This document shows positions 55,928-64,000 of a stretch of 64,000 nucleotides of DNA, piece by piece. This DNA is from Prescottella sp. R16. GTDB taxonomy: Bacteria; Actinomycetota; Actinomycetes; Mycobacteriales; Mycobacteriaceae. A model generated the notes under the pieces. The model was not told the DNA's origin. It was given only the letters and a program-made list of their open reading frames with translations, and searched no databases. The DNA is taken from NCBI RefSeq assembly GCF_030656875.1, contig NZ_CP130943.1, positions 310,001 to 374,000 of the forward strand, written 5' to 3'. Numbering within the stretch: position 1 is the stretch's first letter; each line of letters opens with the position of its first letter. A program made the position numbers and the translations under genes.

Positions 55928-57135
55928 CGGGCAGCGTGCCGGAGGCCCTGCGTTCCGGTCCGCGTTATCTCGGCACCGTGTGGCCGTGGCGGTCGCTCGC
56001 GTGCGTCGTCGTCGCGGGAGTGCTGTCGTGCGCCACCGTGATCGGCATCGTTCCGGTCGTGCTGCTGGGGTTGACGCGCCGGCTGCGGGCGGCGCTGTGG
56101 GAGCCGATGCTGCGTGCACACTGCGCCCGGTTGACGTTGATCGATCCGCGGGTCGCGGCCCGGGCCGACGCCGAGGTGCGCGCGTCCGCGGACGAGCAGC
56201 GTCTGCCCACGGTGCGGCACATCGTGTACGTCGTCGGGGCGGCGATCTCGGGTGGGATCGCCGCACTCCTCGCCGTTTTCGGTGTCACCGTCGTCGGGAT
56301 CCTGCTCGCCGCGCCGGCAATCGTCCGGGACGATCACTTCGATCTCGGCGCGTGGACCGTCGAAACCAGTTCGGGTGCTTGGATTCTGGTCCCCGTCGGT
56401 CTGCTGATCGCGGCAGTGCTGCTCGTTCTCGCCGGTGGGTGGGCGTCGCTCGAATCTCTCCTGGCCCGACGGCTTCTCGGGTTCGACGCCGATCCGTGGC
56501 GTCGCGAAGCCGCCCGCCTCGAAACCACCCGGACCGGGTTGCTCGACGCCGAGGGCTCCGAACGTGTCCTGCTCGAATCGGAACTGCACGACCGGGTCCA
56601 GCACCGGCTGGTCGCCCTGTCGATGAGCCTCGGCCTCGCCGAAGCCGCCGACCCGGACGGCGCGGCGGGCCGGCTCGCCGCCGACGCGCACCGCCAGGTG
56701 GACGAGACGCTCGTCGAGTTGCGGGCGGTGCTGCGCGGATACTCGCCGCGGGCGCTCGTCGACCGCGGACTCGACCCGGCACTCACCGATCTGGTGGCCG
56801 ACTTCCCGCTCGACGTCGAGATCTCGCTCGACGGAGTGTCCGGACCCGAACAGCGGCTGCCGGCACCCGTCGAACACATGTCGTACGTGCTGGTCTCCGA
56901 GGCATTGACGAATGCCGTGCGGCACGCACAGGCCCGGCACGTCACGGTCCGCGGCGACCGGCGCGGGGGCACGTGGCGGCTGAGCGTCACCGACGACGGT
57001 GTCGGCGGCGCCGTCGTCACCGCCGGCAGCGGACTCGACCGGCTGCGCGGTCGACTCGGCGCCCTCGACGGAACTCTCACCGTGACCAGCCCTCCCGGTG
57101 GCCCGACCGTGATCCGGATGGAGTGCCCGGGGTGA
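55924..57135 (+). CDS. sensor histidine kinase (HisKA_3/NarL-type)
   Basis: A 403-aa membrane sensor. Four membrane spans in the first 190 residues (Val-Val-Val-Ala-Gly-Val-Leu; Gly-Ile-Val-Pro-Val-Val-Leu-Leu; two more near 110-165) have only short outside loops. The dimerisation helix carries His222 in Glu-Ser-Glu-Leu-His-Asp-Arg-Val-Gln, and the ATPase part has Asn330 in Glu-Ala-Leu-Thr-Asn-Ala-Val-Arg-His-Ala and Asp-Asp-Gly-Val-Gly. The start GTG overlaps the CPBP stop, and its stop overlaps the response regulator start. It phosphorylates that regulator; the signal is unknown but may be at the membrane. Confidence 0.88.
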   Translation: MTGSVPEALRSGPRYLGTVWPWRSLACVVVAGVLSCATVIGIVPVVLLGLTRRLRAALWEPMLRAHCARLTLIDPRVAARADAEVRASADEQRLPTVRHIVYVVGAAISGGIAALLAVFGVTVVGILLAAPAIVRDDHFDLGAWTVETSSGAWILVPVGLLIAAVLLVLAGGWASLESLLARRLLGFDADPWRREAARLETTRTGLLDAEGSERVLLESELHDRVQHRLVALSMSLGLAEAADPDGAAGRLAADAHRQVDETLVELRAVLRGYSPRALVDRGLDPALTDLVADFPLDVEISLDGVSGPEQRLPAPVEHMSYVLVSEALTNAVRHAQARHVTVRGDRRGGTWRLSVTDDGVGGAVVTAGSGLDRLRGRLGALDGTLTVTSPPGGPTVIRMECPG

Positions 57136-57797
57136 GTTCGACGGAACGACCGTTGCGGATCGTGCTGGCCGAGGACAGCCCGCTGCTGCGCGCGGGTGTG
57201 GAGAGCGTGCTCGCCTCGGCCGGGCACGACGTGTGTGCCACGGTGGGTGACGCACCGGGTCTGCTGGATGCCTGGGACGCGTACCGGCCGGACCTCGTGG
57301 TCACCGACGTCCGGATGCCGCCGACCGGCACGGACGACGGGTTGCAGGCGGCGGCCGAGCTTCGCCGACGGGCACCGAGACTGCCGATCGTGGTGCTGTC
57401 CCAATATGTTTCGGTGGCATACCTCGACGAACTGCTCGCCGACTCGGCGGCCGGCGGGGTCGGCTATCTCCTCAAGGAACGCGTCGGGCACGTCCGACGG
57501 TTCCTCGACACCGTGGACCGGGTCGTGCACGGTGAGACGATCGTCGACCCCGACGTCGTGCGGGCACTCGTGACCGCGTCGAGGAGTCGTGGTTCGCTCG
57601 CGGCGCTCACCCCGCGCGAACTCGACGTCCTCGCACTGGTTGCCGAGGGGCACACCAACTCCGGTATCGCGTCCCGGTTGACGGTGTCCGAGGCCGCGGT
57701 GCGCAAGCACATCGGGTCCATCTTCGCGAAGCTGCCGCTCGAGGACGGGGACCGGCGGGTGCAGGCCACCCTGGTGTATCTGCGCTCGCTCGGGTGA
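57132..57797 (+). CDS. response regulator, NarL/FixJ (LuxR-HTH) family
   Basis: A 221-aa regulator. The receiver domain has Leu-Ala-Glu-Asp-Ser-Pro at the start, the phosphoacceptor Asp59 in Val-Val-Thr-Asp-Val-Arg-Met-Pro, and Leu-Leu-Lys-Glu-Arg with the conserved lysine. The C-terminal LuxR HTH is Leu-Thr-Pro-Arg-Glu-Leu-Asp-Val-Leu-Ala-Leu-Val-Ala-Glu-Gly, then Val-Ser-Glu-Ala-Ala-Val-Arg-Lys-His-Ile. GTGA overlap with the kinase gene. It is cognate to the kinase; targets are unknown, but the CPBP gene is a natural candidate. Confidence 0.9.
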   Translation: MSSTERPLRIVLAEDSPLLRAGVESVLASAGHDVCATVGDAPGLLDAWDAYRPDLVVTDVRMPPTGTDDGLQAAAELRRRAPRLPIVVLSQYVSVAYLDELLADSAAGGVGYLLKERVGHVRRFLDTVDRVVHGETIVDPDVVRALVTASRSRGSLAALTPRELDVLALVAEGHTNSGIASRLTVSEAAVRKHIGSIFAKLPLEDGDRRVQATLVYLRSLG

Positions 57798-57819
57798 CGC
57801 GGCCGGGCCCGCCGAACCG

Positions 57820-58650
57820 TCAGTCCGACATGCCCGTCCGCCACGACGAGTACATCGGTGTCCAGCCCCGTCCGCGGGCCGTCGCGTTCGAGGCGCCGCG
57901 CCCGTGCCCGCCGTCGAGGCCGGACGGCTCCAGCGCCCCCACCCACCGGCAGAAGGTCGGAACCCAGTCGGCGGGGCCGGCAGGTTCGTCGTCGACGACG
58001 TTGACGATGCCGGTGGGCCAGTCGAGGGCGGCGACGGTGGGGGCGACCGCGTCCTCGACGTGCAGGAAACTTTCGATGCCGTTGCCGGTGAACACGCCGT
58101 CGCGGGCGGCGCGACCGAAGTCCCCGTCGGGCGAATACCAGGTGCCGGGCCCGTACAGCTTGCCGTAGCGCAGGATCACGTGCCGTTCGATCTCCGACGC
58201 TGCCCGTTCCATCGCCACCACGCCCTCCACGGTCCGGGCGCTCGGACCGGACGGCTGCTGCAACGGCACCGACTCGTCGGCGAGACCGTCACCGTCGGCG
58301 TACAGCCAGGCGATGGACTGGGCGACCAGGTGTTCGACGCCGAACCGCTGCATCGCGTCGACGAGGTTGCGGGTGCCGACGGTCCGTAGTTCCGCGTTGG
58401 CGTCGAGGTCGACGGCGGACAGATCGGTGAGCTGGTGGATCACGGCGTCCGGTCGGGCCTCGGCGATCGCGTGCTCGACGGACGTCCGGTCGAATGCGTC
58501 CATCCGCAGCACGGTGGCGCCGGCGTCGGACAGTTCGGGCCGCGTGTCCGGATTGCGTGACGTGCCGACGACGTCGTGTCCCGCGGCGACCAGTGCCCGG
58601 GTCAACGGCAGACCGACGACGCCCCCGGCGCCGGCGACGAGGATTCTCAT
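57820..58650 (-). CDS. NAD-dependent epimerase/dehydratase-like protein (atypical SDR)
   Basis: A 276-aa extended-SDR-like protein. The cofactor loop is Gly-Ala-Gly-Gly-Val-Val-Gly, with Ser-Arg-Asn after the second strand (NADP preference). The segment that should hold Tyr-x3-Lys reads Thr-Val-Glu-Gly-Val-Val-Ala-Met-Glu, so the catalytic Tyr and Lys are absent. It may bind NADP without classic SDR catalysis, like NmrA-type or isoflavone-reductase-like sensors. It converges with the response regulator (22 bp apart). Confidence 0.72.
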   Translation of the reverse strand: MRILVAGAGGVVGLPLTRALVAAGHDVVGTSRNPDTRPELSDAGATVLRMDAFDRTSVEHAIAEARPDAVIHQLTDLSAVDLDANAELRTVGTRNLVDAMQRFGVEHLVAQSIAWLYADGDGLADESVPLQQPSGPSARTVEGVVAMERAASEIERHVILRYGKLYGPGTWYSPDGDFGRAARDGVFTGNGIESFLHVEDAVAPTVAALDWPTGIVNVVDDEPAGPADWVPTFCRWVGALEPSGLDGGHGRGASNATARGRGWTPMYSSWRTGMSD

Positions 58651-58710
58651 TCTGGTGAGCCTACGAAACCGGCGGTGTCCCTGACGGTTTCGGGACCCAT
58701 TCGCAACAGA

Positions 58711-59145
58711 TCAGCTGCCGGAGAGGGCCGCCTGTACCCGATCCGCCGCATCCGCCGGATCTTCGTGCTCCCACACCCGCACCACCTGCCAGCCGGCGGC
58801 GACGAGCCGGGTGTCGGTGTCCCGGTCCCGGGCGACGTTCCCGGCCAGCTTGTCCGCCCACCACTGTGCGTTGTTCTTCGGGGACGTGGCGTGCTGCGGG
58901 CACGAATGCCAGAAACAGCCGTCGACGTACACCGCGACCCGCTTGCGCGGGAACACCAGATCGGCGCGGCGCCGCAGCCCGGGCAGCGGCGCCCGGTCGA
59001 CGAAGAACCGGGCGCCCCGCCGGTGCAGTTCGCGGCGCAACGCCACCTCCGGTGCGGTGTCGCGGCGCCGCTGCCGACGCATCCGGGCACTGGTCACCGG
59101 GTCGGTCGGAGGGGTCGTCCGCGGGGTGGGGGTCATCGCCTCCAT
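58711..59145 (-). CDS. vsr: very short patch repair endonuclease (Vsr)
   Basis: A 144-aa protein with Vsr signatures: Thr-Ser-Ala-Arg-Met-Arg near the start, Asp-Thr-Ala-Pro-Glu-Val-Ala-Leu-Arg, Arg-Arg-Ala-Asp-Leu-Val-Phe-Pro-Arg (catalytic Asp), Val-Asp-Gly-Cys-Phe-Trp-His-Ser-Cys-Pro and Trp-Glu-His-Glu. The enzyme nicks next to T:G mismatches left by deamination of 5-methylcytosine and starts repair. It lies 13 bp behind a Dcm-type methylase, the usual partner. Two ATGs (59145 and 59136) are possible starts. Confidence 0.88.
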   Translation of the reverse strand: MEAMTPTPRTTPPTDPVTSARMRRQRRRDTAPEVALRRELHRRGARFFVDRAPLPGLRRRADLVFPRKRVAVYVDGCFWHSCPQHATSPKNNAQWWADKLAGNVARDRDTDTRLVAAGWQVVRVWEHEDPADAADRVQAALSGS

Positions 59146-59158
59146 CCTCGCACCGGGG

Positions 59159-60322
59159 TCAGGCTGCGGCCTCCGGGTAGCCGCCCATCCGTTCGAGATG
59201 GTTTTCGACGTCGTCGAGGAAGCCGGGCAGGAACCGCAGGCTGCCGGTGCGGGCCCGTTTGAGGAACCCGGCCGTGGCCCGCGCCGACAGCAGCTGGGAA
59301 TGTTCGAGGAACCCGCTGAGATCCTCGTACGGGTGTTGCACCGGCCAGTGCGACTCGTGCACCCGGAACGCCTGCCGGTTCCGGCCCCAGGCGGCGCTCG
59401 GCCACGCGTCGCTCGGCCGCAGCGGGGTCTCGTGGTCGGGGCTGTAGGCGATGCGCTCGGTGAGGCGCCCGCCCACCCACTCGGCCATCCGCACGCTCAC
59501 CGCGTTGCCGACCAGACGCCACCGGTGCCCGTTGCGGATACCCTTCAACTCGGTGGCGGGGGCCGTCCAGTCCGGGTCGAACCCCTGCAGCCGTTCGGCG
59601 TCGATCAACCCGGGCGTGACGATCTCCCCGGACGGCAGGCGCACCGCCGGCGGGGACGCGATCCCCACCGTCGAGCCGCCCTTGAGCGTGGGCACCGCGT
59701 TGACGGCCCACCCCAGGCCGCGGACGCCCTCGGTCCAGTAGAAGCCGCACGGGTACTGCGCCGGGTCGCCCTCGTCGGGGACGCCCGCGTCCTGCCCGAA
59801 CAGCACCTCGCGGGGATCGTCGGTGCGCGACGCCAGCATCAGCACCCGCTGCCGGCGCTGCGGCAACCCGAACGCGCGCGCGTCCACCACCCGGTACGCC
59901 CACGTGTAGCCGAGATCCTCGAGGGCGTCAGTGATGTGCCGCATCGCCGCGCCGCGGCCGAGGTTGAGCATGAACGGCACGTTCTCGATCAGCAGCCAGC
60001 GCGGGCCCTTCTTGCGCCTGACCAGACGGAACACCTCGTCGACCAGCCCGGACCGGGCCCCGGTGATCCCGGCGGTGCGGCCCGCCTGCGACAGGTCCTG
60101 GCACGGGAAACCCGCCGCGACCAACTCGGTGCGGGCCGGCAGCGACCGCAGCTTCGTGACGTCCCCGTGCAGGTCGACACCGTCGAACCGGGTGCGCAGC
60201 ACCTGCTGTGCACCCGGATCGATCTCGCACAACAGTTCGGTTTCCCAACCGTGGCGGTGGAGACCCGACTCCACCCCGCCGATACCGGCGAACAGCCCCA
60301 CCATGTTCCCGGTCGACGTCAC
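59159..60322 (-). CDS. DNA (cytosine-5-)-methyltransferase
   Basis: A 387-aa C5-methyltransferase. Motif I is Gly-Leu-Phe-Ala-Gly-Ile-Gly-Gly, motif IV Gly-Phe-Pro-Cys74-Gln-Asp-Leu-Ser holds the catalytic cysteine, motif VI is Glu113-Asn-Val, and motif VIII is Gln-Arg-Arg-Gln-Arg-Val. Motifs IX/X (Arg-Leu-Gln-Gly-Phe; Val-Gly-Asn-Ala-Val) close the barrel. About 90 residues beyond motif X form an extra C-terminal tail (Trp-Pro-Val-Gln-His-Pro-Tyr, Leu-Leu-Ser-Ala-Arg-Ala). The GTG at 60322 has GAAGGG five to six bases upstream. Vsr follows; no restriction endonuclease gene is adjacent. Confidence 0.88.
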   Translation of the reverse strand: MTSTGNMVGLFAGIGGVESGLHRHGWETELLCEIDPGAQQVLRTRFDGVDLHGDVTKLRSLPARTELVAAGFPCQDLSQAGRTAGITGARSGLVDEVFRLVRRKKGPRWLLIENVPFMLNLGRGAAMRHITDALEDLGYTWAYRVVDARAFGLPQRRQRVLMLASRTDDPREVLFGQDAGVPDEGDPAQYPCGFYWTEGVRGLGWAVNAVPTLKGGSTVGIASPPAVRLPSGEIVTPGLIDAERLQGFDPDWTAPATELKGIRNGHRWRLVGNAVSVRMAEWVGGRLTERIAYSPDHETPLRPSDAWPSAAWGRNRQAFRVHESHWPVQHPYEDLSGFLEHSQLLSARATAGFLKRARTGSLRFLPGFLDDVENHLERMGGYPEAAA

Positions 60323-60398
60323 GGCACCCTTCCTCACGCACAGATACAGGAGCACGTTACTCGAGTCCTCCGACCTGGCCGCGTCACACCGGGCCACG

Positions 60399-60431
60399 CG
60401 AACGCCCCGACCGTGACGACCGGGGCGTTCG
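60399..60431 (-). terminator. terminator of the Clp gene
   Basis: CGAACGCCCCG (60399-60409) pairs with CGGGGCGTTCG (60421-60431), 11-base loop, 18 bp beyond the Clp stop on the minus strand. Confidence 0.75.
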
Positions 60432-60449
60432 GGAGGAGAAGCCGGGCGA

Positions 60450-62930
60450 TCAGGTGTCCGACGACGCCTTCTTCGACTCGGTCGGCAGCGACCCCTCGGC
60501 CCCGTTGCGGTGCACGACGCCGAGTTCGAGGCCGCCGTTCGCGGACACCCGGACGATGTCCTCGGGCTCGAGCTCGCCCGACAGCAGCAGCCCGGCCAGC
60601 CGGTTGTCGAGCTCCTTCTGGACGGTCCGGCGCAGCGGCCGCGCCCCGAACTCCGGCTCGTAGCCCCGGTCGGCCAGCCAGTCGACGGCCTCCTCGGTGA
60701 TGTCGAGTTCGACGTTCTGCGCGTGCAGCTGGCGGCGGGTGCCGTCGAGGATCAGCTCGATGATCTGCCGCAGCTCCGTCTGGTCGAGCCGATGGAAGAC
60801 GATGGTCTCGTCGATCCGGTTGAGGAACTCGGGCCGGAAGTGCGACCGCAGCCGCTCCATCAGCGTCGGCACCAGGTCTTCGACGTCCTCACCCTTCGCG
60901 CCGAGGATCAGGTCGGAGCCGATGTTGCTGGTGAGGATCACGATGGTGTTCTTGAAGTCGACGGTGCGGCCCTGCGCGTCGGTGACCCGGCCGTCGTCGA
61001 GCAGCTGCAGCAGCACGTTGAACACGTCCGGATGCGCCTTCTCGACCTCGTCGAACAGCACCACCGAGTACGGCTGCCGGCGCACTTTGTCGGTGAGCTG
61101 CCCGGCCTCCTCGTAACCGACATAGCCGGGCGGAGCGCCGACCAGCCGGGAGACGGTGTGCTTCTCCTGGAACTCGCTCATGTCGAACCGGACCATCCGG
61201 TCCTCGTCCCCGAACACGGCTTCCGCCAACGCCTTCGCGGTCTCCGTCTTGCCGACACCGGTGGGGCCCAGGAACAGGAACGAACCGATGGGGCGGTTCG
61301 GGTCCGACAGCCCGGCCCGGGACCGGCGCACCGCCTCCGCGACCGCGGTGACGGCCTCGTTCTGCCCGATCACCCGGGCGTGCAGGACGTCCTCGAGCTT
61401 CATCAGCCGCTCGCGTTCCTCGGACGTCAAGTCCGCCACCGGGATTCCCGTCTGTCGCGACACCACGTGCGCGATGTCGAGAACGGTCACCTCGGGGGAG
61501 CCCTTGTCGGGAGTCGCGCCCAGTTGTTCCCTGGCCTCCGTGATCTGCTGTTTGAGCGCGGTCGCCTTCTCGTAGTCCTCCTGCCCGACCGCCGAATCCT
61601 TCTCCCGTTCGAGCCGCGCGATCTCCTCCTCCGCGGCACGGGTGTCGACGTCCGGGGTGCGGGTACGCAGCCGCACCCGGGCACCGGCCTGGTCGACGAG
61701 GTCGATCGCCTTGTCCGGCATGAACCGGTCGGTGATGTACCGGTCGGACAATTCGGCCGCCGCGACGAGGGCCTCGTCGCTGTAGTGCACCTGGTGGTGC
61801 GTCTCGTAGCTGTCGACCAGCCCGCGCAGGATCTCGATGGTGTCGTCGACGGACGGCTCCGAGACGAGCACCGGCTGGAACCGCCGCTCCAGCGCGGCAT
61901 CCTTCTCGATGTGCTTGCGGTATTCGTCGATCGTGGTGGCGCCGATCGCGTGCAGTTCGCCGCGGGCCAGTGCCGGCTTGAGCAGATTGCCGGCATCCAT
62001 CGCGCCCTCGCCGCCGGCACCCGCACCGACGATCGTGTGCAACTCGTCGATGAACAGCACCAGCTCGTCCGAATGCGTCTTCACCTCGTCGAGGATCTTC
62101 GTCAACCGTTCCTCGAACTCGCCGCGGTACTTGGTGCCCGCGACGAGCGACCCGACATCGAGCGCGACGACCCTGCGGTTCGCGAGCGTCGACGGGACGT
62201 CGTTGTTGACGATGCGCTGCGCCAGCCCCTCCACGATCGCGGTCTTGCCGACCCCCGGATCCCCGATGAGAACCGGATTGTTCTTGCGGCGGCGGGACAG
62301 GATCTCGATGGTCTGCTCCACCTCCTCGGCGCGCCCGACGACCGGATCCACGTTGCCGGCGCGGGCCTGCGCGGTGAGATCGCGGCCGTACTCGTCCAAT
62401 GTCGGCGTGGAACTCGGTGCCGCCGAAGCCTTTTCACCCTCGATCGCCGCGCCCCGCAACTCCTTCCCGGCCGGGGACTCCGAATTGGCGGCGATACCGA
62501 TGAGGATGTGCTCGGGGCCGATGAAACTGCTGCCCGATTCGCTCGCCTGCTGCTGCGCCGTCCGCAACGCCAGCTTCGCGGCCGGGCTCAGGTTCGGGGC
62601 GGCCGGTGTCGTCTTCGGGGCGCCGTGCCGGTCCAGATGTTCGGCCATCCGGGTGGCCACGGCGTCCGGATCGAGATTGATACTGCTCAGCACACCGCGC
62701 GTGGGATCGTTCTGCGCCGCCGCATACAGCAGATGCTCCGGGGTGATCTCACTGTTGCCCCAGTCCACGGCCGCGTCCCGGGCCGTGGCGATCAGCGTCC
62801 GGGCGCCGTCGTCGAGCAGCCGCCCGAGATCGACGCGCTGGACCGGTGGTTGGGCGGTGCGCCCCGACCCGAAGAATCTCGCGAAAATATCGTCGAACGG
62901 ACTGTCCATTCGACCCCAGCCTTCGGTCAT
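60450..62930 (-). CDS. ClpC-like AAA+ unfoldase (ATP-dependent Clp protease ATP-binding subunit)
   Basis: An 826-aa HSP100. After about 35 residues comes a two-repeat Clp_N domain (about 40-150; Glu-His-Leu-Leu, Glu-His-Ile-Leu-Ile-Gly). NBD1 has Walker A Gly-Asp-Pro-Gly-Val-Gly-Lys-Thr (223-230), and a short UVR-type middle segment follows (about 435-475, Glu-Lys-Ala-Thr-Ala-Leu-Lys-Gln). NBD2 has Gly-Pro-Thr-Gly-Val-Gly-Lys-Thr (555-562). The short middle domain fits ClpC rather than ClpB. The tail is acidic and disordered. The N-terminal part (Asp-Asp-Ile-Phe-Ala-Arg-Phe-Phe-Gly) is unlike the main ClpC1, so this is a second, accessory ClpC-type protein. GGAGG is eight bases before the ATG. 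Confidence 0.85.
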   Translation of the reverse strand: MTEGWGRMDSPFDDIFARFFGSGRTAQPPVQRVDLGRLLDDGARTLIATARDAAVDWGNSEITPEHLLYAAAQNDPTRGVLSSINLDPDAVATRMAEHLDRHGAPKTTPAAPNLSPAAKLALRTAQQQASESGSSFIGPEHILIGIAANSESPAGKELRGAAIEGEKASAAPSSTPTLDEYGRDLTAQARAGNVDPVVGRAEEVEQTIEILSRRRKNNPVLIGDPGVGKTAIVEGLAQRIVNNDVPSTLANRRVVALDVGSLVAGTKYRGEFEERLTKILDEVKTHSDELVLFIDELHTIVGAGAGGEGAMDAGNLLKPALARGELHAIGATTIDEYRKHIEKDAALERRFQPVLVSEPSVDDTIEILRGLVDSYETHHQVHYSDEALVAAAELSDRYITDRFMPDKAIDLVDQAGARVRLRTRTPDVDTRAAEEEIARLEREKDSAVGQEDYEKATALKQQITEAREQLGATPDKGSPEVTVLDIAHVVSRQTGIPVADLTSEERERLMKLEDVLHARVIGQNEAVTAVAEAVRRSRAGLSDPNRPIGSFLFLGPTGVGKTETAKALAEAVFGDEDRMVRFDMSEFQEKHTVSRLVGAPPGYVGYEEAGQLTDKVRRQPYSVVLFDEVEKAHPDVFNVLLQLLDDGRVTDAQGRTVDFKNTIVILTSNIGSDLILGAKGEDVEDLVPTLMERLRSHFRPEFLNRIDETIVFHRLDQTELRQIIELILDGTRRQLHAQNVELDITEEAVDWLADRGYEPEFGARPLRRTVQKELDNRLAGLLLSGELEPEDIVRVSANGGLELGVVHRNGAEGSLPTESKKASSDT

Positions 62931-63085
62931 GCCCTATCCTCCAAATCTCTGGTGACAGCTATCTGGTTCGGATTCGTCCGCAACACTCAGGTGGAACCAC
63001 TTCAACCTTGCGGCGGCGGCAGGTGAAAGTAAAGACCCGCGGTGCGCCGCGGAGTGTCGGCCTGTGTCGAAAGGACTTGTGCCCC

Positions 63086-64000
63086 ATGACGACCATCTCC
63101 TCGGACCCTGTTCCGTCCGTCGGGCCCCGTCGACCCCGGATGCTGCGGGACGCCCACGCCGATGTCCTGGTCGAGACGTTCGTCGTCATCGGGATCCTGA
63201 CGATCCTCGTCACCCGCGCCTACCTGCACGCCACCGGCTACCCGCAGATCGGCGGCTCCACCCTGCACATCGCGCACGCCCTGTGGGGCGGGCTGGCCAT
63301 GGTGATCGCCCTCGTCATCGTCTTCTCGTTCCTCGGTGCCCTGCCGCGGATGGTGGCCGTCGTCGCCGGCGGTATCGGATTCGGGCTGTTCCTCGACGAG
63401 GTCGGCAAATTCGTCACCCAGACCAACGACTATTTCTTCCAGCCGTCCGTCGCCATCATGTACGTCGTCGTGGTGGCGCTGCTGCTCCTCAACCGGTGGA
63501 TCCACGACGCCCGGCGGCGGTCCGGCAGCGAAGACCTCGCCAACGCCGCCGCGACCGCGGCCGACGGACTCGTCCGGGGACTCACCGCCTCCCGCCGGGA
63601 CCAGGCCCGGCAGCAACTGCGGCGGGCCGCCGCGACCGGCACCGACCCGGGCACCGTCGCCGCCGTCGAAGAACTGCTGGCACACTGCGGAACCCGACCG
63701 GCCGGCCGGTTCGACGGCGTCGGCCGGCGACTGCACGACCGGGCGACCGCGGTCCTCGACGCCACCCGGACCCTGTGGATCGCCGCCCTCGCGCTCACCG
63801 TGTACTCCACGACCGGCGTGGTCCACGCGCTCGCGACCCTCGCCGAGGACCTCGACGGCGGCACCGGCAGCGACATCGCCACCATCGGGCAACTGTGCGG
63901 GTCGCTCGTCGCGTTCGTCCTCTGCTGGGCGGCGATCCTCCGATTGCGCGCCGGTGGGATCCGGCAGGTCCGCATGCTGCGCGCGGCCGCCCTGGTGACG
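63086..64000 (+). CDS. polytopic membrane protein, cut by window end
   Basis: An ATG at 63086, ten bases after AAAGGA, opens a frame that stays open for 305 codons to the window end. Four membrane helices lie in residues about 30-135 (Phe-Val-Val-Ile-Gly-Ile-Leu-Thr-Ile-Leu-Val; Ala-Met-Val-Ile-Ala-Leu-Val-Ile-Val-Phe; Gly-Gly-Ile-Gly-Phe-Gly-Leu-Phe; Val-Val-Val-Val-Ala-Leu-Leu-Leu). A charged helical cytoplasmic stretch follows, then two more spans near the edge. I do not recognise a family. It is divergent from the Clp gene, with 155 bp between. Confidence 0.7.
   Translation, partial: MTTISSDPVPSVGPRRPRMLRDAHADVLVETFVVIGILTILVTRAYLHATGYPQIGGSTLHIAHALWGGLAMVIALVIVFSFLGALPRMVAVVAGGIGFGLFLDEVGKFVTQTNDYFFQPSVAIMYVVVVALLLLNRWIHDARRRSGSEDLANAAATAADGLVRGLTASRRDQARQQLRRAAATGTDPGTVAAVEELLAHCGTRPAGRFDGVGRRLHDRATAVLDATRTLWIAALALTVYSTTGVVHALATLAEDLDGGTGSDIATIGQLCGSLVAFVLCWAAILRLRAGGIRQVRMLRAAALVT

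Overview
The window is high-GC DNA from an actinobacterium of the mycolic-acid-containing group, most likely Rhodococcus or a close Nocardiaceae relative. The evidence is an arabinogalactan export and priming block (Wzm, Wzt, GlfT1) beside a bacterial proteasome activator ending in Gly-Gln-Tyr-Leu, frequent GTG/TTG starts, leaderless promoters, and a mycofactocin-type dehydrogenase. No genome was available for comparison, so the genus is an inference.

Layout. (1) 1-7.75 kb is conserved core: the 5' end of a LuxR-type regulator, glfT1-wzt-wzm, bpa, a class V aminotransferase-like gene, a quinone oxidoreductase, a lactate-monooxygenase-like flavoenzyme, a MarR regulator and tRNA-Ser(UGA). From memory, this order resembles the M. 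tuberculosis Rv3777-Rv3783 block. (2) 7.75-38.3 kb is an accessory catabolic region of about 30 kb. It holds two Baeyer-Villiger monooxygenases, a Rieske oxygenase, a two-gene acyl-CoA dehydrogenase, a crotonase, a CoA ligase, an Old Yellow Enzyme, several SDR and zinc alcohol dehydrogenases, a cyclase-family hydrolase, a GDXG esterase and two MFS transporters. Between these genes lie decayed fragments of an SDR, a hot-dog protein, a ferredoxin reductase, an LLM flavoenzyme and an IS3-like transposase. (3) 38.3-64 kb returns to core-like content: a thiolase, an unrecognised 559-aa protein, a VTC / DUF4956 / CotH trio, a histidinol-phosphate-type aminotransferase, tRNA-Ser(GCU) and tRNA-Arg(ACG), a secreted protein, an acyl-CoA synthetase, a TetR gene, an MTHFR-like gene, GDPD, a CPBP protease with a two-component pair, a Dcm methylase with Vsr, a ClpC-like unfoldase, and a membrane protein cut by the window end.

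The main finding is in the catabolic region. Four ungapped 41-bp elements (11066-11106 and 15268-15308 on the minus strand; 17949-17989 and 29670-29710 on the plus strand) share a -35 TTGACG, an exact 17-bp spacer carrying the palindrome GTAGCCAnTGGCTAC, a -10 of TACAGT or TACTGT, and a second palindrome GTGAC-N4-GTCAC over the expected start of transcription. Each lies 130-190 bp upstream of an operon. Together they tie the island into one regulon: ene-reductase/SDR/SRPBCC; SnoaL-like/MFS/SDR; Rieske/acyl-CoA dehydrogenase/crotonase/ligase/BVMO; and cyclase/VOC/BVMO/EthD-like. The likely regulator is the TetR protein at 15469-16497, which is divergent from one of the elements and carries an extra N-terminal helix-turn-helix region.

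The enzymes suggest breakdown of an alicyclic or terpenoid-like alcohol or ketone. Alcohol would be oxidised to ketone (SDR, ADH), enones reduced (OYE), the ring opened by Baeyer-Villiger oxidation and lactone or ester hydrolysis (BVMOs, esterase, cyclase family), and the acid activated and beta-oxidised (ligase, dehydrogenase pair, crotonase). The substrate cannot be read from sequence. The Rieske oxygenase has lost its likely local reductase, which survives only as an internally deleted pseudogene.
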